From the NCBI GenBank assembly GCA_050015355.1, contig JBEKBO010000143.1, positions 1-10,569 of the forward strand: a stretch of 10,569 nt of DNA, written 5' to 3'. A model generated the notes under the pieces. That model was not told where the DNA came from, searched no databases, and saw nothing but the letters and a program-made list of their open reading frames with translations. Of this stretch, positions 1 to 7,342 are shown piece after piece. The position numbers and the translations under genes were made by a program. This DNA is from CAWBRT01 sp050015355. Lineage in GTDB: Bacteria; Acidobacteriota; Terriglobia; Terriglobales; Acidobacteriaceae. Each line of letters opens with the position of its first letter. Position 1 is the first letter of the stretch.

Positions 1-370
1 ACGCCGCCACCAAACTGCGGCATGCGGCCGCAGGACGGGAAATCAGCACCTATAACCGAGATGTTTGTTTGGAACCTCCTGCTTCTCGATTACAGAACGG
101 TTCTTGTTCAGAGGTTCCTTAGTCAGGGAGACTGCTTCCGCCGGTTTCTTCCGCTACGGTTGAAAAGAGACAGCTCCAGGGCCAATTTTGGTGTTCTCCC
201 GGGGAGTCGCACACTCCACTGCCGAGCGTAGTCCTCAATCTCAAAATGCGAGTGACTGGCAGCCATTCGCGCCATCGTAGATGCGGACCATCCGCGGCGC
301 CTCCTCGCGACTTTGGCGGGTCGGCACACGCCGTCATGTCTACCAGGTCGTGGGAACTTTACAGAGCTGC
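1..370. other. Gene-poor left flank, no intact CDS
   Basis: No convincing intact gene is visible. Several short open frames exist on both strands, but none has a ribosome binding site or recognisable protein. The stretch holds an 8-bp inverted repeat (71-78 with 111-118), a possible IS5-like end at 118 on the minus strand, and a broken minus-strand reading (about 170-330) that may be a remnant of a recombinase. I see no clear terminator for the minus-strand glycosyltransferase gene that ends at 371. The region looks like a scar of earlier mobile-element activity, but that is inference. Confidence 0.5.
71..118. repeat. 8-bp inverted repeat, possible IS5-like terminal sequence
   Basis: GGAACCTC at 71-78 is the exact reverse complement of GAGGTTCC at 111-118, with 32 bases between. 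Read on the minus strand from 118 inward, the sequence is GGAACCTCTGAACAAG, preceded by CTAA (119-122). This resembles the form of IS5-subgroup ends (GGA, then TCTGA, then AAG) beside a YTAR-type 4-base target. It also shares 12 of 16 positions with the IS end at 10455-10470. If real, the IS body lies to the left, mostly outside the window. No transposase is recognisable in the 118 bases seen, so the call is tentative. Confidence 0.3.
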
Positions 371-1924
371 TTATTGCGAATCTGGTCGATATTCGTAGGT
401 GATCACGCAATCCTGCCGAAAGAAGCCTGAGAACCAGATCATCTTGCCGCAGAAAATGTGCGTCTTGTGCATGGATCCACGCGCCAACATCACGTCCAGC
501 GGATCGTGCGGCGGCCGATGAGCGGGATCTGTGTCTGGGGCGTCCACAGATCCGAACACGACTACGGAATCGGGCGTGAACGCGGATGCGAGCATCTGTT
601 TCTCCTGCCGTATCGTCTCGCTGCTCTTGGTCCATACCCCCACGCGAGGAGAACGATTGGCAAAAATATTCTCTGGAAAATACGGCAACACTACTCCCGA
701 GTAGTAGTTCGCTCCGTAGATAGGACGCTTCCCGACCATGGGTTTGAGAAACTCAGCCGCCTGCTTGCCAGGACTAGAAGGATCAACAAGCTGGTGGCGA
801 ATTGCACCCACCGTGGCGGGTATTTGTACGAATAGGACAAGCGAGAGGAGCCCGACGAGCAATGGCGTGAGCCACCGCGCCTCTGTGACCGGTCGCTGCG
901 GCCATGCAGCCCAGAGGGAAACCAGCAAGGCCACCAGAGCCATTCCAGAATGCCAGCTCGTCCAAAACACCAGATTCATTGCGGCCAAAGTGCAAAGCAA
1001 AGGCAGGAAGCAGAAATAGCGTTTGATGGCAATGAACCAGATAACCAGAAACAGCACAGCCGCGCTCAAAGATCCTGCCGGCACGGCCAGCGATTGAGCC
1101 AGGGGTGCCACCCATTGCGCAAGCGAACCCGGTCCGATGTACAGTACCATCGACAGCAGCCGCTTGTGCAACGGAGCGTAATACCGGATGGCATCGAAAT
1201 TATCCGGCGCGGGTCTTGCAATGTACCATGCCGCCAACAACGATCCGATCACCAAGACGGCTGCCAATAGCATCCGTCCAGGCTTCTGTTCGGTGCGCTC
1301 CCACTGTTTGGGGAAGCAATACTCCGCCGCAACCGCCAGGGCAATCCCAGCCCCCATGGCAAAACCGTATAGATTTGTCTGCACCAGAAGTGCGAGCACA
1401 ACCGCGAGAGGAATGACTCGTAGCGGCTTCCGCCTCCACAACGCGGCTGCAACAAACGCCAGCAGGGTCGAAAGCGAGTAGCTACGCGCAACGACCGCGT
1501 ACTGATACTGAAAAAAGAATGCGAATGGCACCAACAATCGCACGACCAGAGGCAACGGACTCCAGCGCAGCCAAACGTACACCGCAGCGCCCAGCATTGT
1601 GAGTGGGACGAATCCGAGGCCGCTGTACGGCAGGTGCAGGCGTATCAAAAATGAGAGCAACAGATGCCACAGCGGAGGAGTGCCCTCATACCGCATCTGT
1701 CGCAGAATGCCAGGCACACTGAGGTCGCGAGCGATAAGCCACCCCTGCGCCTCGTCCATACCTGGTACGTGATGCAAAACTGCAATGAGACCGCCGGCGA
1801 CGAAGATCAGCAGCACTCCCAGGTCGGCCCAAGACAGACCAGTAACCTTCGCAGCCGAGAAACTCGATTCGGAAAGCAAGTGACCCGAATAACAGCGGAC
1901 ATCGGTTTTTTCTGTGGCCGACAT
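371..1924 (-). CDS. GT-C / GT39-like polytopic membrane glycosyltransferase
   Basis: A hydrophobic protein of about 517 residues with roughly 10-12 membrane segments, then a soluble C-terminal part of about 120 residues. After the first membrane segment, HHVPGMDEAQGWLIARDLS (about residues 51-69) carries the acidic pair D57/E58 expected in the first outer loop of GT-C enzymes. It is followed by YEGTPPLWHLLL and, further on, ARSYSLSTLLAF, both typical of ArnT/GT39-like proteins. Such enzymes move a sugar from a polyprenyl-phosphate donor to a lipid, glycan or protein on the outer face of the cytoplasmic membrane; donor and acceptor here are unknown. The start is uncertain. ATG at 1924 gives MSATEKTDV but has no clear Shine-Dalgarno. 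The frame stays open to a GTG at 1987, which has AAAGG about 12 bases upstream. The gene stands alone and runs opposite to the transporter operon. Confidence 0.7.
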   Translation of the reverse strand: MSATEKTDVRCYSGHLLSESSFSAAKVTGLSWADLGVLLIFVAGGLIAVLHHVPGMDEAQGWLIARDLSVPGILRQMRYEGTPPLWHLLLSFLIRLHLPYSGLGFVPLTMLGAAVYVWLRWSPLPLVVRLLVPFAFFFQYQYAVVARSYSLSTLLAFVAAALWRRKPLRVIPLAVVLALLVQTNLYGFAMGAGIALAVAAEYCFPKQWERTEQKPGRMLLAAVLVIGSLLAAWYIARPAPDNFDAIRYYAPLHKRLLSMVLYIGPGSLAQWVAPLAQSLAVPAGSLSAAVLFLVIWFIAIKRYFCFLPLLCTLAAMNLVFWTSWHSGMALVALLVSLWAAWPQRPVTEARWLTPLLVGLLSLVLFVQIPATVGAIRHQLVDPSSPGKQAAEFLKPMVGKRPIYGANYYSGVVLPYFPENIFANRSPRVGVWTKSSETIRQEKQMLASAFTPDSVVVFGSVDAPDTDPAHRPPHDPLDVMLARGSMHKTHIFCGKMIWFSGFFRQDCVITYEYRPDSQ

Positions 1925-2033
1925 TGCAATAGGGGCTGGTGGCCTGCCCAGTGCACACGTTCCCACACAGAGGGACCGCTGTAACACCCGGCAGAATTAC
2001 CTTTGCTGATCAGAGTAGGAAAAATACTAGCAC

Positions 2034-2350
2034 AATCCGGCAGCGCGAAGCCCTTCAAAAGGACGGCGGCTTTCCGAGGCAAGATTTTCGTAAGACTTGT
2101 AGTAGAGCGGGACGGGATCAGAGAGAATGCATATTCCGCGCGGTGCGCAATAAACTGGTCCTTGGTAAATTTCTCTACGTAGAAAATATAATCCCAATGC
2201 CCATGAGTGAAGATGAACTTGCCGATGTCCTTACACAGGTGACCTCTCTTTGCCAACTGCTCGCGGATAGCGATTCCTTAGGGTTGTCAGGAGTTCCAGG
2301 GGGAAATGTCTGCAACATAATGTTTGACAAGATGATACTCCCGATGCATA
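2034..2350 (-). pseudogene. Decayed metallo-beta-lactamase-fold hydrolase remnant
   Basis: On the minus strand one frame reads GIAIREQLAKRGH, then DIGKFIFTHGHWDYIFYVEKF, then FIAHRAEYAFSL and ILPRKAAVLLKGF, from about 2277 down to 2045. The THGHWD motif lies at 2208-2191. This order (helix with EQL.KRG, motif THxHxD, then a strand with AHRAEY) is what metallo-beta-lactamase-fold hydrolases of the lactonase-like kind show. Three things suggest decay. The conserved His after the Asp is Tyr. Stop codons lie just upstream in this frame, at 2278-2280 and 2284-2289. The expected N-terminal part (IILSNIMLQTF then PGTPDNPKE) is in a different frame, about 2350-2268. The C-terminal two thirds of the fold is missing. 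What is seen is the motif set and the frame break; the family call is from memory of the motif. Confidence 0.45.
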
Positions 2351-2596
2351 TTTGCAATGTTTGATCAAAGCCGAAAACGAGGCCCGGAGCCGGCGCGCTG
2401 GCGAACTTCAACTCATGCCTTGACGAAGCTACGGCGCGAGGGTGGAAATGTCAGGCCGCGACGCCCGCTCACTATAACGCCATCCGATGTGGTCGTCTTA
2501 AGCTCATACCCGATACCGGACTCGAAGTGATTGCGCATTCTTTAACCCGCGGTGATGCTGCTTTTGAAATTGAAGAGGAATGGAAGAGTCAGAATC
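2351..2596. other. Upstream region of the transporter operon
   Basis: No gene is supported here. The stretch should hold the promoter of the dehydrogenase-transporter operon. The best -10-like hexamer I see is TATAAC at 2473-2478, about 120 bases before the ATG, but no good -35 box lies at the right distance. A TTGACG at 2420-2425 has only a poor -10 at 17 bases. No clear operator palindrome stands out. Confidence 0.3.
2582..2588 (+). promoter_or_regulatory. Ribosome binding site deciding the dehydrogenase start
   Basis: GGAAGAG lies 8 bases before the ATG at 2597. The frame is open further upstream to a GTG at 2552, but the extra 15 residues are Lys/Arg-rich, unlike a dehydrogenase N-terminus, and include this very site. 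That favours 2597. A later in-frame ATG at 2624 (MRAAVLQ) would match the usual family start but has a poor binding site. Confidence 0.55.
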
Positions 2597-3682
2597 ATGA
2601 ATAATAAGTCGATCCCTAAGACAATGAGAGCCGCCGTTCTGCAAGCCAAGGGGCAATTGTGCGTGCAGGATTGGCCCGTCCCGGAGCCTGGGCCCTTCGA
2701 GGTCCTGATCAAGGTCATGGCATGCGCAATCTGCGGATCGGACCCTACTGTCGTGTACAAGGGATGGCAAGCACTTCCGCCCTACGGCACGTTCGTCCCG
2801 GGTCATGAGTACAGCGGCCAGATCGTGGCTACCGGTCCCAATGTACTCAATTTCAAAGTGGGGGACCGCGTCGCCATTGAAACGCACCACGGCTGTGGTT
2901 ATTGCAAGAATTGCAAACAAGGACGCTATACCATCTGCATGAATTATGGGAAGACAGAAACCGGCCACCGCCATTATGGCTTCACTACAAATGGCGGATA
3001 CGCCGGGTACGTGGTGAACCATATCAGCACCCTTTACAAGATACCTGACAACATATCTTTTGAAGAGGCGTCGCTGGTTACAACCGCCGCCTGTGTTCAT
3101 TTTGCCTTGGATAACGTGGGTGGACTGCTAGGCGGTGAGACAGTGGCCGTCTTGGGTGCCGGCCCGATCGGCTTGATGGCCGTGCAGTTGGTGAAGGCCC
3201 TTGGCGCTAAGAAAGTTATTCTCTGCGGTAAACGCGATAGCCGGCTTAGAGCGGGCAAAGAAGTTGGCGCCGATGTCGTTGTAGACGTGGACCAGGAAGA
3301 TCCTGTCAAGGTTGTCATGGCTGAAACCGATGGCGTTGGCGCGGACCTGGTGGTGGAATGTTCCGGTGGCAACACTGCTGTGCAACAGTCCATCGATATG
3401 GCGATGCGCGGTGGCCGGCTTTCCTTGATTGGCGACTCCCACGAACCTATGACAGTAGATATGAGGAAGTTCGTGTTGAGTGACATGCGCGCTGCCGGAG
3501 TGCGGGGAGAAGGCATGGGAGATTGTGCCCGCAGCCTGGCGCTTTTCGGCGCGGGAAAGATCCGGGCAAAACCGTTGATCACGCACCATTTTCCTCTCGA
3601 ACAGATTGGCGAGGCATTTGACACCTTTATCCATCGCCGGGGAGGCGCGATCAAAGTAATTGTTCACCCCAATCAGGAATAG
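2597..3682 (+). CDS. Zinc-dependent medium-chain alcohol/polyol dehydrogenase
   Basis: 361 residues, the usual length for sorbitol/threonine-type medium-chain dehydrogenases, which oxidise a secondary alcohol or polyol to the ketone in the cytoplasm. The catalytic-zinc region is present as CAICGSD (Cys46) and PGHEYSG (His70, Glu71). The structural-zinc lobe has all four cysteines: C100, C103, C106 and C114. The dinucleotide-binding fold begins at LGAGPIGL (187-192 for GAGPIG). At the end of the second strand, where NAD-dependent relatives carry Asp, the sequence is CGKRDSR: Gly followed by Lys and Arg, which points to NADP rather than NAD. The gene leads the operon and is 38 bases from the ABC ATPase gene, so its substrate is probably what the transporter imports or a product of it. 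The exact sugar or polyol cannot be named. Confidence 0.85.
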   Translation: MNNKSIPKTMRAAVLQAKGQLCVQDWPVPEPGPFEVLIKVMACAICGSDPTVVYKGWQALPPYGTFVPGHEYSGQIVATGPNVLNFKVGDRVAIETHHGCGYCKNCKQGRYTICMNYGKTETGHRHYGFTTNGGYAGYVVNHISTLYKIPDNISFEEASLVTTAACVHFALDNVGGLLGGETVAVLGAGPIGLMAVQLVKALGAKKVILCGKRDSRLRAGKEVGADVVVDVDQEDPVKVVMAETDGVGADLVVECSGGNTAVQQSIDMAMRGGRLSLIGDSHEPMTVDMRKFVLSDMRAAGVRGEGMGDCARSLALFGAGKIRAKPLITHHFPLEQIGEAFDTFIHRRGGAIKVIVHPNQE

Positions 3683-3720
3683 CTTGTGGATATGCCTATA
3701 TAGCCCCGCAGGAGAATGAG

Positions 3721-5262
3721 ATGGGTGAGCGGACAATTATGGAGGCGCGCGGTATTACCAAAATCTTTCCTGGCGTGCGTGCTCTGGACAAAGTAGATTT
3801 TGAGCTCAAAGCCGGCGAAACCCATATCCTGCTGGGTGAAAACGGCGCCGGAAAATCAACCCTGATGAAGATTCTTTCCGGCGCTTATGCGCCTGATGAG
3901 GGTGAAGTCTATCTCGATGGACAAAAGGTTAAGGTCTTCGATCCCCGCGTAGCTCAGCGCATGGGGGTAAATATTATCTATCAGGAATTCAACCTGATCC
4001 CCTACATGAATGTGGCGCAAAACATCTTCTTGGGCCGCTTCCCGAGAAGATATGGGTTAATCGATCACAGTAAAATGCACAGCGACGCAGCAGAGTTGCT
4101 CGGCAGCCTGAATATGAATGTGGATACCCATACGCTGATCGCGGACCTGACCACGGCTGAGCAGCAGATGGTAGAAGTTGCCAAAGCTCTTTCGATCCAG
4201 TCAAAGATCCTTATCATGGACGAACCGACGTCCGCACTTTCCGAGCGTGAAACGGAACAGCTCTTTTCGGCCATTCACCAGCTCAACCAGAAGGGGATTG
4301 GGATCATTTACATTTCCCACCGGCTACAGGAGCTGGATCAAGTGGGCGATCGGGTAACCGTACTCCGCGACGGTAAGTATGTGGGAACGAAGGCAATTCG
4401 TGAAGTGACTGTCGATGAGTTGGTCGGCATGATGGTAGGCCATTCGGTTGCCGAGGTATTTCAACGCGACCATCAATCCTCTGGCGCGGAATGCCTGCGG
4501 GTAGAAAACCTTTGCAAAGGCAGGCGACTGCGAGACATCAATGTAACTCTTCGAAGCGGGGAGATCGTGGGCCTTGCCGGTTTGGTCGGTTCAGGGCGGA
4601 CCGACCTCGCTCGAGCCATCTTCGGAGTGGACAAGTATGACAGCGGAAAGATTTACCTCTTCGGCAAGGAGATCCATGATTTTTCCGTTTCCGATATGGT
4701 TGAACGGGGCGTTAGCCTGATACCGGAGGATCGAAAGAATCAGGGCTTAGCATTGATTCTGTCCGTGGCGGAAAATGTAGTTATAGCAAGCCTGAAGCAT
4801 TTGTTCCCAAGAATGTATGTCGGCAAGAAGAAAGAAACGGACGTTGTCTTGAAGTATGTGGAAAAACTGCGCATTGCCACGCCCTCGGTATCAAGGCTTG
4901 CGCAGTATCTTTCGGGCGGCAACCAGCAGAAAGTAGTGGTTGCAAAATGGTTGTGCACCAAGGCAAAGATCTTTATCTTCGACGAGCCAACCCGTGGCAT
5001 TGACGTCGGGGCAAAGAGTGAGATTTATGCTTTAATGGCTACCTTGGTAAAAGAGGGCGCTGCCATTCTGATGATTTCTTCCGAGCTCTCCGAGGTCATC
5101 GGCATGAGCGATCGTATCTATGTCATGCGCGAAGGAAGAATCGTCACGGAGCTATCCCATGCAGAGGCGACACAGGAACGGATCATTGAACATGCCATGG
5201 GCGCAGATGAGGTGAAACGGCAAAAAGAGCAGGCTGGAATGGCACGGATACAGAGTAACTAG
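3721..5262 (+). CDS. Sugar ABC transporter ATP-binding protein, double-domain (RbsA/MglA type)
   Basis: 513 residues, the normal length for fused CUT2-family ATPases, which drive import of monosaccharides or related solutes from the cytoplasmic face. First domain: Walker A GENGAGKST (39-47), Q-loop at Q88 (IIYQEF), signature-like LTTAEQQM (143-150) in place of the usual LSGGQ, Walker B ILIMDE (163-168), switch His200 in YISHRL. Second domain: degenerate Walker A GLVGSGRT (287-294) with Arg where Lys is usual, a canonical signature LSGGNQQK (397-404) and Walker B IFIFDE (417-422); the switch His is replaced in ISSEL. Such asymmetry is normal for this subfamily, in which the first domain is thought to do most of the hydrolysis. 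AGGAG at 3710-3714 sits 6 bases before the ATG. Next gene is 76 bases downstream. Confidence 0.95.
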   Translation: MGERTIMEARGITKIFPGVRALDKVDFELKAGETHILLGENGAGKSTLMKILSGAYAPDEGEVYLDGQKVKVFDPRVAQRMGVNIIYQEFNLIPYMNVAQNIFLGRFPRRYGLIDHSKMHSDAAELLGSLNMNVDTHTLIADLTTAEQQMVEVAKALSIQSKILIMDEPTSALSERETEQLFSAIHQLNQKGIGIIYISHRLQELDQVGDRVTVLRDGKYVGTKAIREVTVDELVGMMVGHSVAEVFQRDHQSSGAECLRVENLCKGRRLRDINVTLRSGEIVGLAGLVGSGRTDLARAIFGVDKYDSGKIYLFGKEIHDFSVSDMVERGVSLIPEDRKNQGLALILSVAENVVIASLKHLFPRMYVGKKKETDVVLKYVEKLRIATPSVSRLAQYLSGGNQQKVVVAKWLCTKAKIFIFDEPTRGIDVGAKSEIYALMATLVKEGAAILMISSELSEVIGMSDRIYVMREGRIVTELSHAEATQERIIEHAMGADEVKRQKEQAGMARIQSN

Positions 5263-5338
5263 GGGAAAACGCGATCCCGCCTGCTATCTGGGTGCGCGGC
5301 GAGTGGGGCCATCCCGTCAGAACATTGGAACTAGGATA

Positions 5339-6328
5339 ATGCGCTCGTTTCTTATTAAACTTCCGTCTGCTGTATGGGTCATTCTTCTGATGATGACGAT
5401 CTTTACCGTTGTCTCAGCCAGGTATCTTACGATAGACAATATCGTCAATATCATTCAGCAAAATTCAATATTGTTGATCCTGGCGTTGGGGGCAACGCTG
5501 GTTCTCCTAAGTGAAGGGATCGACCTCTCGGCAGGCGCTGTCCTGACGCTTTCCGGCGTAACATGTGCCCGCGTCATGCAGAGACTTATGGATTCAGGCT
5601 CATCGAACGCAACAGCCATGGTCGCGGGCGTCTCGATAGGGTTGCTGACGGGGGCGCTCATGGGGGCAATCACCGGCGGCCTTATTTCCATCGGGAGGCT
5701 ACCGCCTTTTATTGCCAGCCTGGGCATGATGGGAGTGGGTGGATCGTTGTCACTTGTATTGGCCGAAAGCACCGCCATCTACATCCACAACCCGGTGTAC
5801 GCTTTTTTCGGCGAAACGCTGGATAAGTCTATCCAATTGCCGCTGATGCAATACCTATCCATGCCCACTTTTATTGCGATATTCGTGTTTGTCATTGTAT
5901 GGATAGTCCTCTACCACACGCCATTTGGCCGCTACATTGTCTCAATCGGGGGCAATGAGCAGGGCGCCCGCCTGTCTGGCGTCAACATTACTTTCTGGAA
6001 GTGGATGGTCTATGTCACGGCCGGCATTCTTTCGGGGATCAGCGGCGTTACGCTGGCAGCGCGTCTCGAAGCGGCCGACTCCATCGTGGGTATCGGCTGG
6101 GAATTTGATGCCATTGCCGCTGCGATCCTGGGAGGAACCAGTTTTGCGAAGGGGAAGGGCGGCATTGCAGGGACAGTTCTTGGGGTTCTGCTGATCGGGG
6201 TTGCCCGTAACGGATTGAATGTGAGTGGCGTTCCCTCGCTGTGGCAGCCTGCTCTAATGGGAAGCATTGTTATTCTTGCGATTGTGTTTGAGATCATCCA
6301 TTCGCGCTGGAGGGAAGGGTCTAGATGA
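5339..6328 (+). CDS. Sugar ABC transporter permease (RbsC type), first of two
   Basis: 329 residues, about 8-10 membrane segments, in the CUT2 permease family (RbsC/MglC-like). Family landmarks: SEGIDLSAG (58-66), RLPPFIASLGM (120-130), the cytoplasmic coupling loop GRYIVSIGGNEQGARLSG (197-214) that contacts the ATPase, and AAILGGTSFAKGKGG near 261-275. The frame opens upstream at a GTG (5303), but ATG at 5339 gives a proper short basic N-terminus (MRSFLIKLPS) before the first membrane helix, so I chose it; the binding site (AGGA close to the ATG) is weak either way. Its stop overlaps the start of the next permease (ATGA at 6325-6328), which indicates coupled translation and a two-subunit channel. 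Confidence 0.9.
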   Translation: MRSFLIKLPSAVWVILLMMTIFTVVSARYLTIDNIVNIIQQNSILLILALGATLVLLSEGIDLSAGAVLTLSGVTCARVMQRLMDSGSSNATAMVAGVSIGLLTGALMGAITGGLISIGRLPPFIASLGMMGVGGSLSLVLAESTAIYIHNPVYAFFGETLDKSIQLPLMQYLSMPTFIAIFVFVIVWIVLYHTPFGRYIVSIGGNEQGARLSGVNITFWKWMVYVTAGILSGISGVTLAARLEAADSIVGIGWEFDAIAAAILGGTSFAKGKGGIAGTVLGVLLIGVARNGLNVSGVPSLWQPALMGSIVILAIVFEIIHSRWREGSR

Positions 6329-7287
6329 TTTCAGCAAAAGCCCCGGCAAAGATATTTACCGCTGCAAGATTTATCGTGTTGATTGTTGTTTGCATTGCTA
6401 TGGCAATTCTGACCCGTTCCGACGAGTATGGATTTGTCTTTCTTAACGGAACTAACCTGTTGAATATCGTAAGAAACGCCAGCATTCTCATTATCATTGC
6501 GGTTGGCCAGACCATCACTCTGACCGCGAAAGACGTGGATTTATCGGTAGGTTCGGTGCTGTCACTCACCAGTGTGCTGGCAGCGATCATGCTCAAGAGC
6601 TATGGATTTGGTGTACCTGTGGCAATACTCGCCGCGTTACTCGTCGGGGCATTTCTGGGGTTCATCAACGGTGTTTTGATTACTTACGTGGGGCTGCCCC
6701 CTTTCATTGCAACCTATGGCATGTTATGGGTGCTTTTCGGCTTCGCGTACCTGATCCTACGGGGCAATGTCATCTATGGCTTCCCGGCTACGTTCCGCGT
6801 AATTGGAAATGGCCATTTGTTTGGCATCCCGATGCCGATCATCGTGATGTTGATTGTATTTATCGCTGGTTATTTTGTCCTCTATCACACAACATTAGGG
6901 CGTCGTTTCTTTGCTACCGGGGCGAACATCGAGACAGCGAGAATGTCCGGCGTCAAGGTCGACAGGGTTGTAATTACCGCCTATGTCATCAGCGGCTTTC
7001 TGGCCGCATTGGCCGGCCTGGTTCTGATAGCGTATACCAACGGATCAGAGGCGCGGATCGGCGACAATTATCTGTTGCCGGTGCTGGCTGTTGTGGTGAT
7101 GGGTGGGACAAGTCTGGCGGGTGGCCAAGGGAACCTTATGGGTACGCTGGTAGCAGCTCTGATTATGGCGTCGATTCATAACGGTATGAATATCCTGGCT
7201 GTTCCTGCAATCTGGAAATCTCTAGTCGTTGGGTTGTTGATTATCGCTGCTGTCCTTGCTGACCAAGGAATGCGGCAAAGGGCGTGA
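6325..7287 (+). CDS. Sugar ABC transporter permease (RbsC type), second of two
   Basis: 320 residues and again a CUT2-family permease, but clearly different in sequence from the first. Landmarks: KDVDLSVGS (69-77), GLPPFIATYGM (123-133), the coupling loop GRRFFATGANIETARMSG (192-209) and MGGTSLAGGQGN (259-270). It begins inside the stop codon of the preceding permease (ATGA), with AGGGAAGGG just upstream, so the two are made together. They most likely form a heterodimeric membrane channel served by the one fused ATPase. Many CUT2 systems use a single permease as a homodimer; the two-permease layout is also known (for example in autoinducer-2 importers) and does not fix the substrate. Confidence 0.92.
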   Translation: MISAKAPAKIFTAARFIVLIVVCIAMAILTRSDEYGFVFLNGTNLLNIVRNASILIIIAVGQTITLTAKDVDLSVGSVLSLTSVLAAIMLKSYGFGVPVAILAALLVGAFLGFINGVLITYVGLPPFIATYGMLWVLFGFAYLILRGNVIYGFPATFRVIGNGHLFGIPMPIIVMLIVFIAGYFVLYHTTLGRRFFATGANIETARMSGVKVDRVVITAYVISGFLAALAGLVLIAYTNGSEARIGDNYLLPVLAVVVMGGTSLAGGQGNLMGTLVAALIMASIHNGMNILAVPAIWKSLVVGLLIIAAVLADQGMRQRA

Positions 7288-7342
7288 CTCAAACATTCGC
7301 GTCTTTAAGAAGATTTTAGCGGCATTTCATTCGGAGAAAAAA

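Noticed and set aside
123..635. 170-residue minus-strand frame overlapping the 3' end of the glycosyltransferase gene
   Set aside because: Its first two thirds are an out-of-frame Arg-rich reading of the glycosyltransferase C-terminus; only the last part (beyond 370) was considered as a remnant.
1939..2364. 141-residue plus-strand open frame between the glycosyltransferase and the dehydrogenase
   Set aside because: No ribosome binding site and no domain-like pattern; it overlaps the 5' end of the glycosyltransferase gene and lies opposite the hydrolase remnant, whose motifs are on the minus strand.
2541..2549. TTTAACCCG at 2541-2549, with its reverse complement CGGGTTAAA at 8813-8821 and 10493-10501
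   Set aside because: A 9-base match is expected to recur by chance at a low but real rate in a window this size, and the three contexts (operon leader, spacer, inside the IS) share nothing else.
3097..3736. Long minus-strand open frames of 185 and 202 residues inside the dehydrogenase gene
   Set aside because: They lie opposite a gene with clear zinc and cofactor motifs, lack binding sites and have unnatural composition; they are antisense frames.
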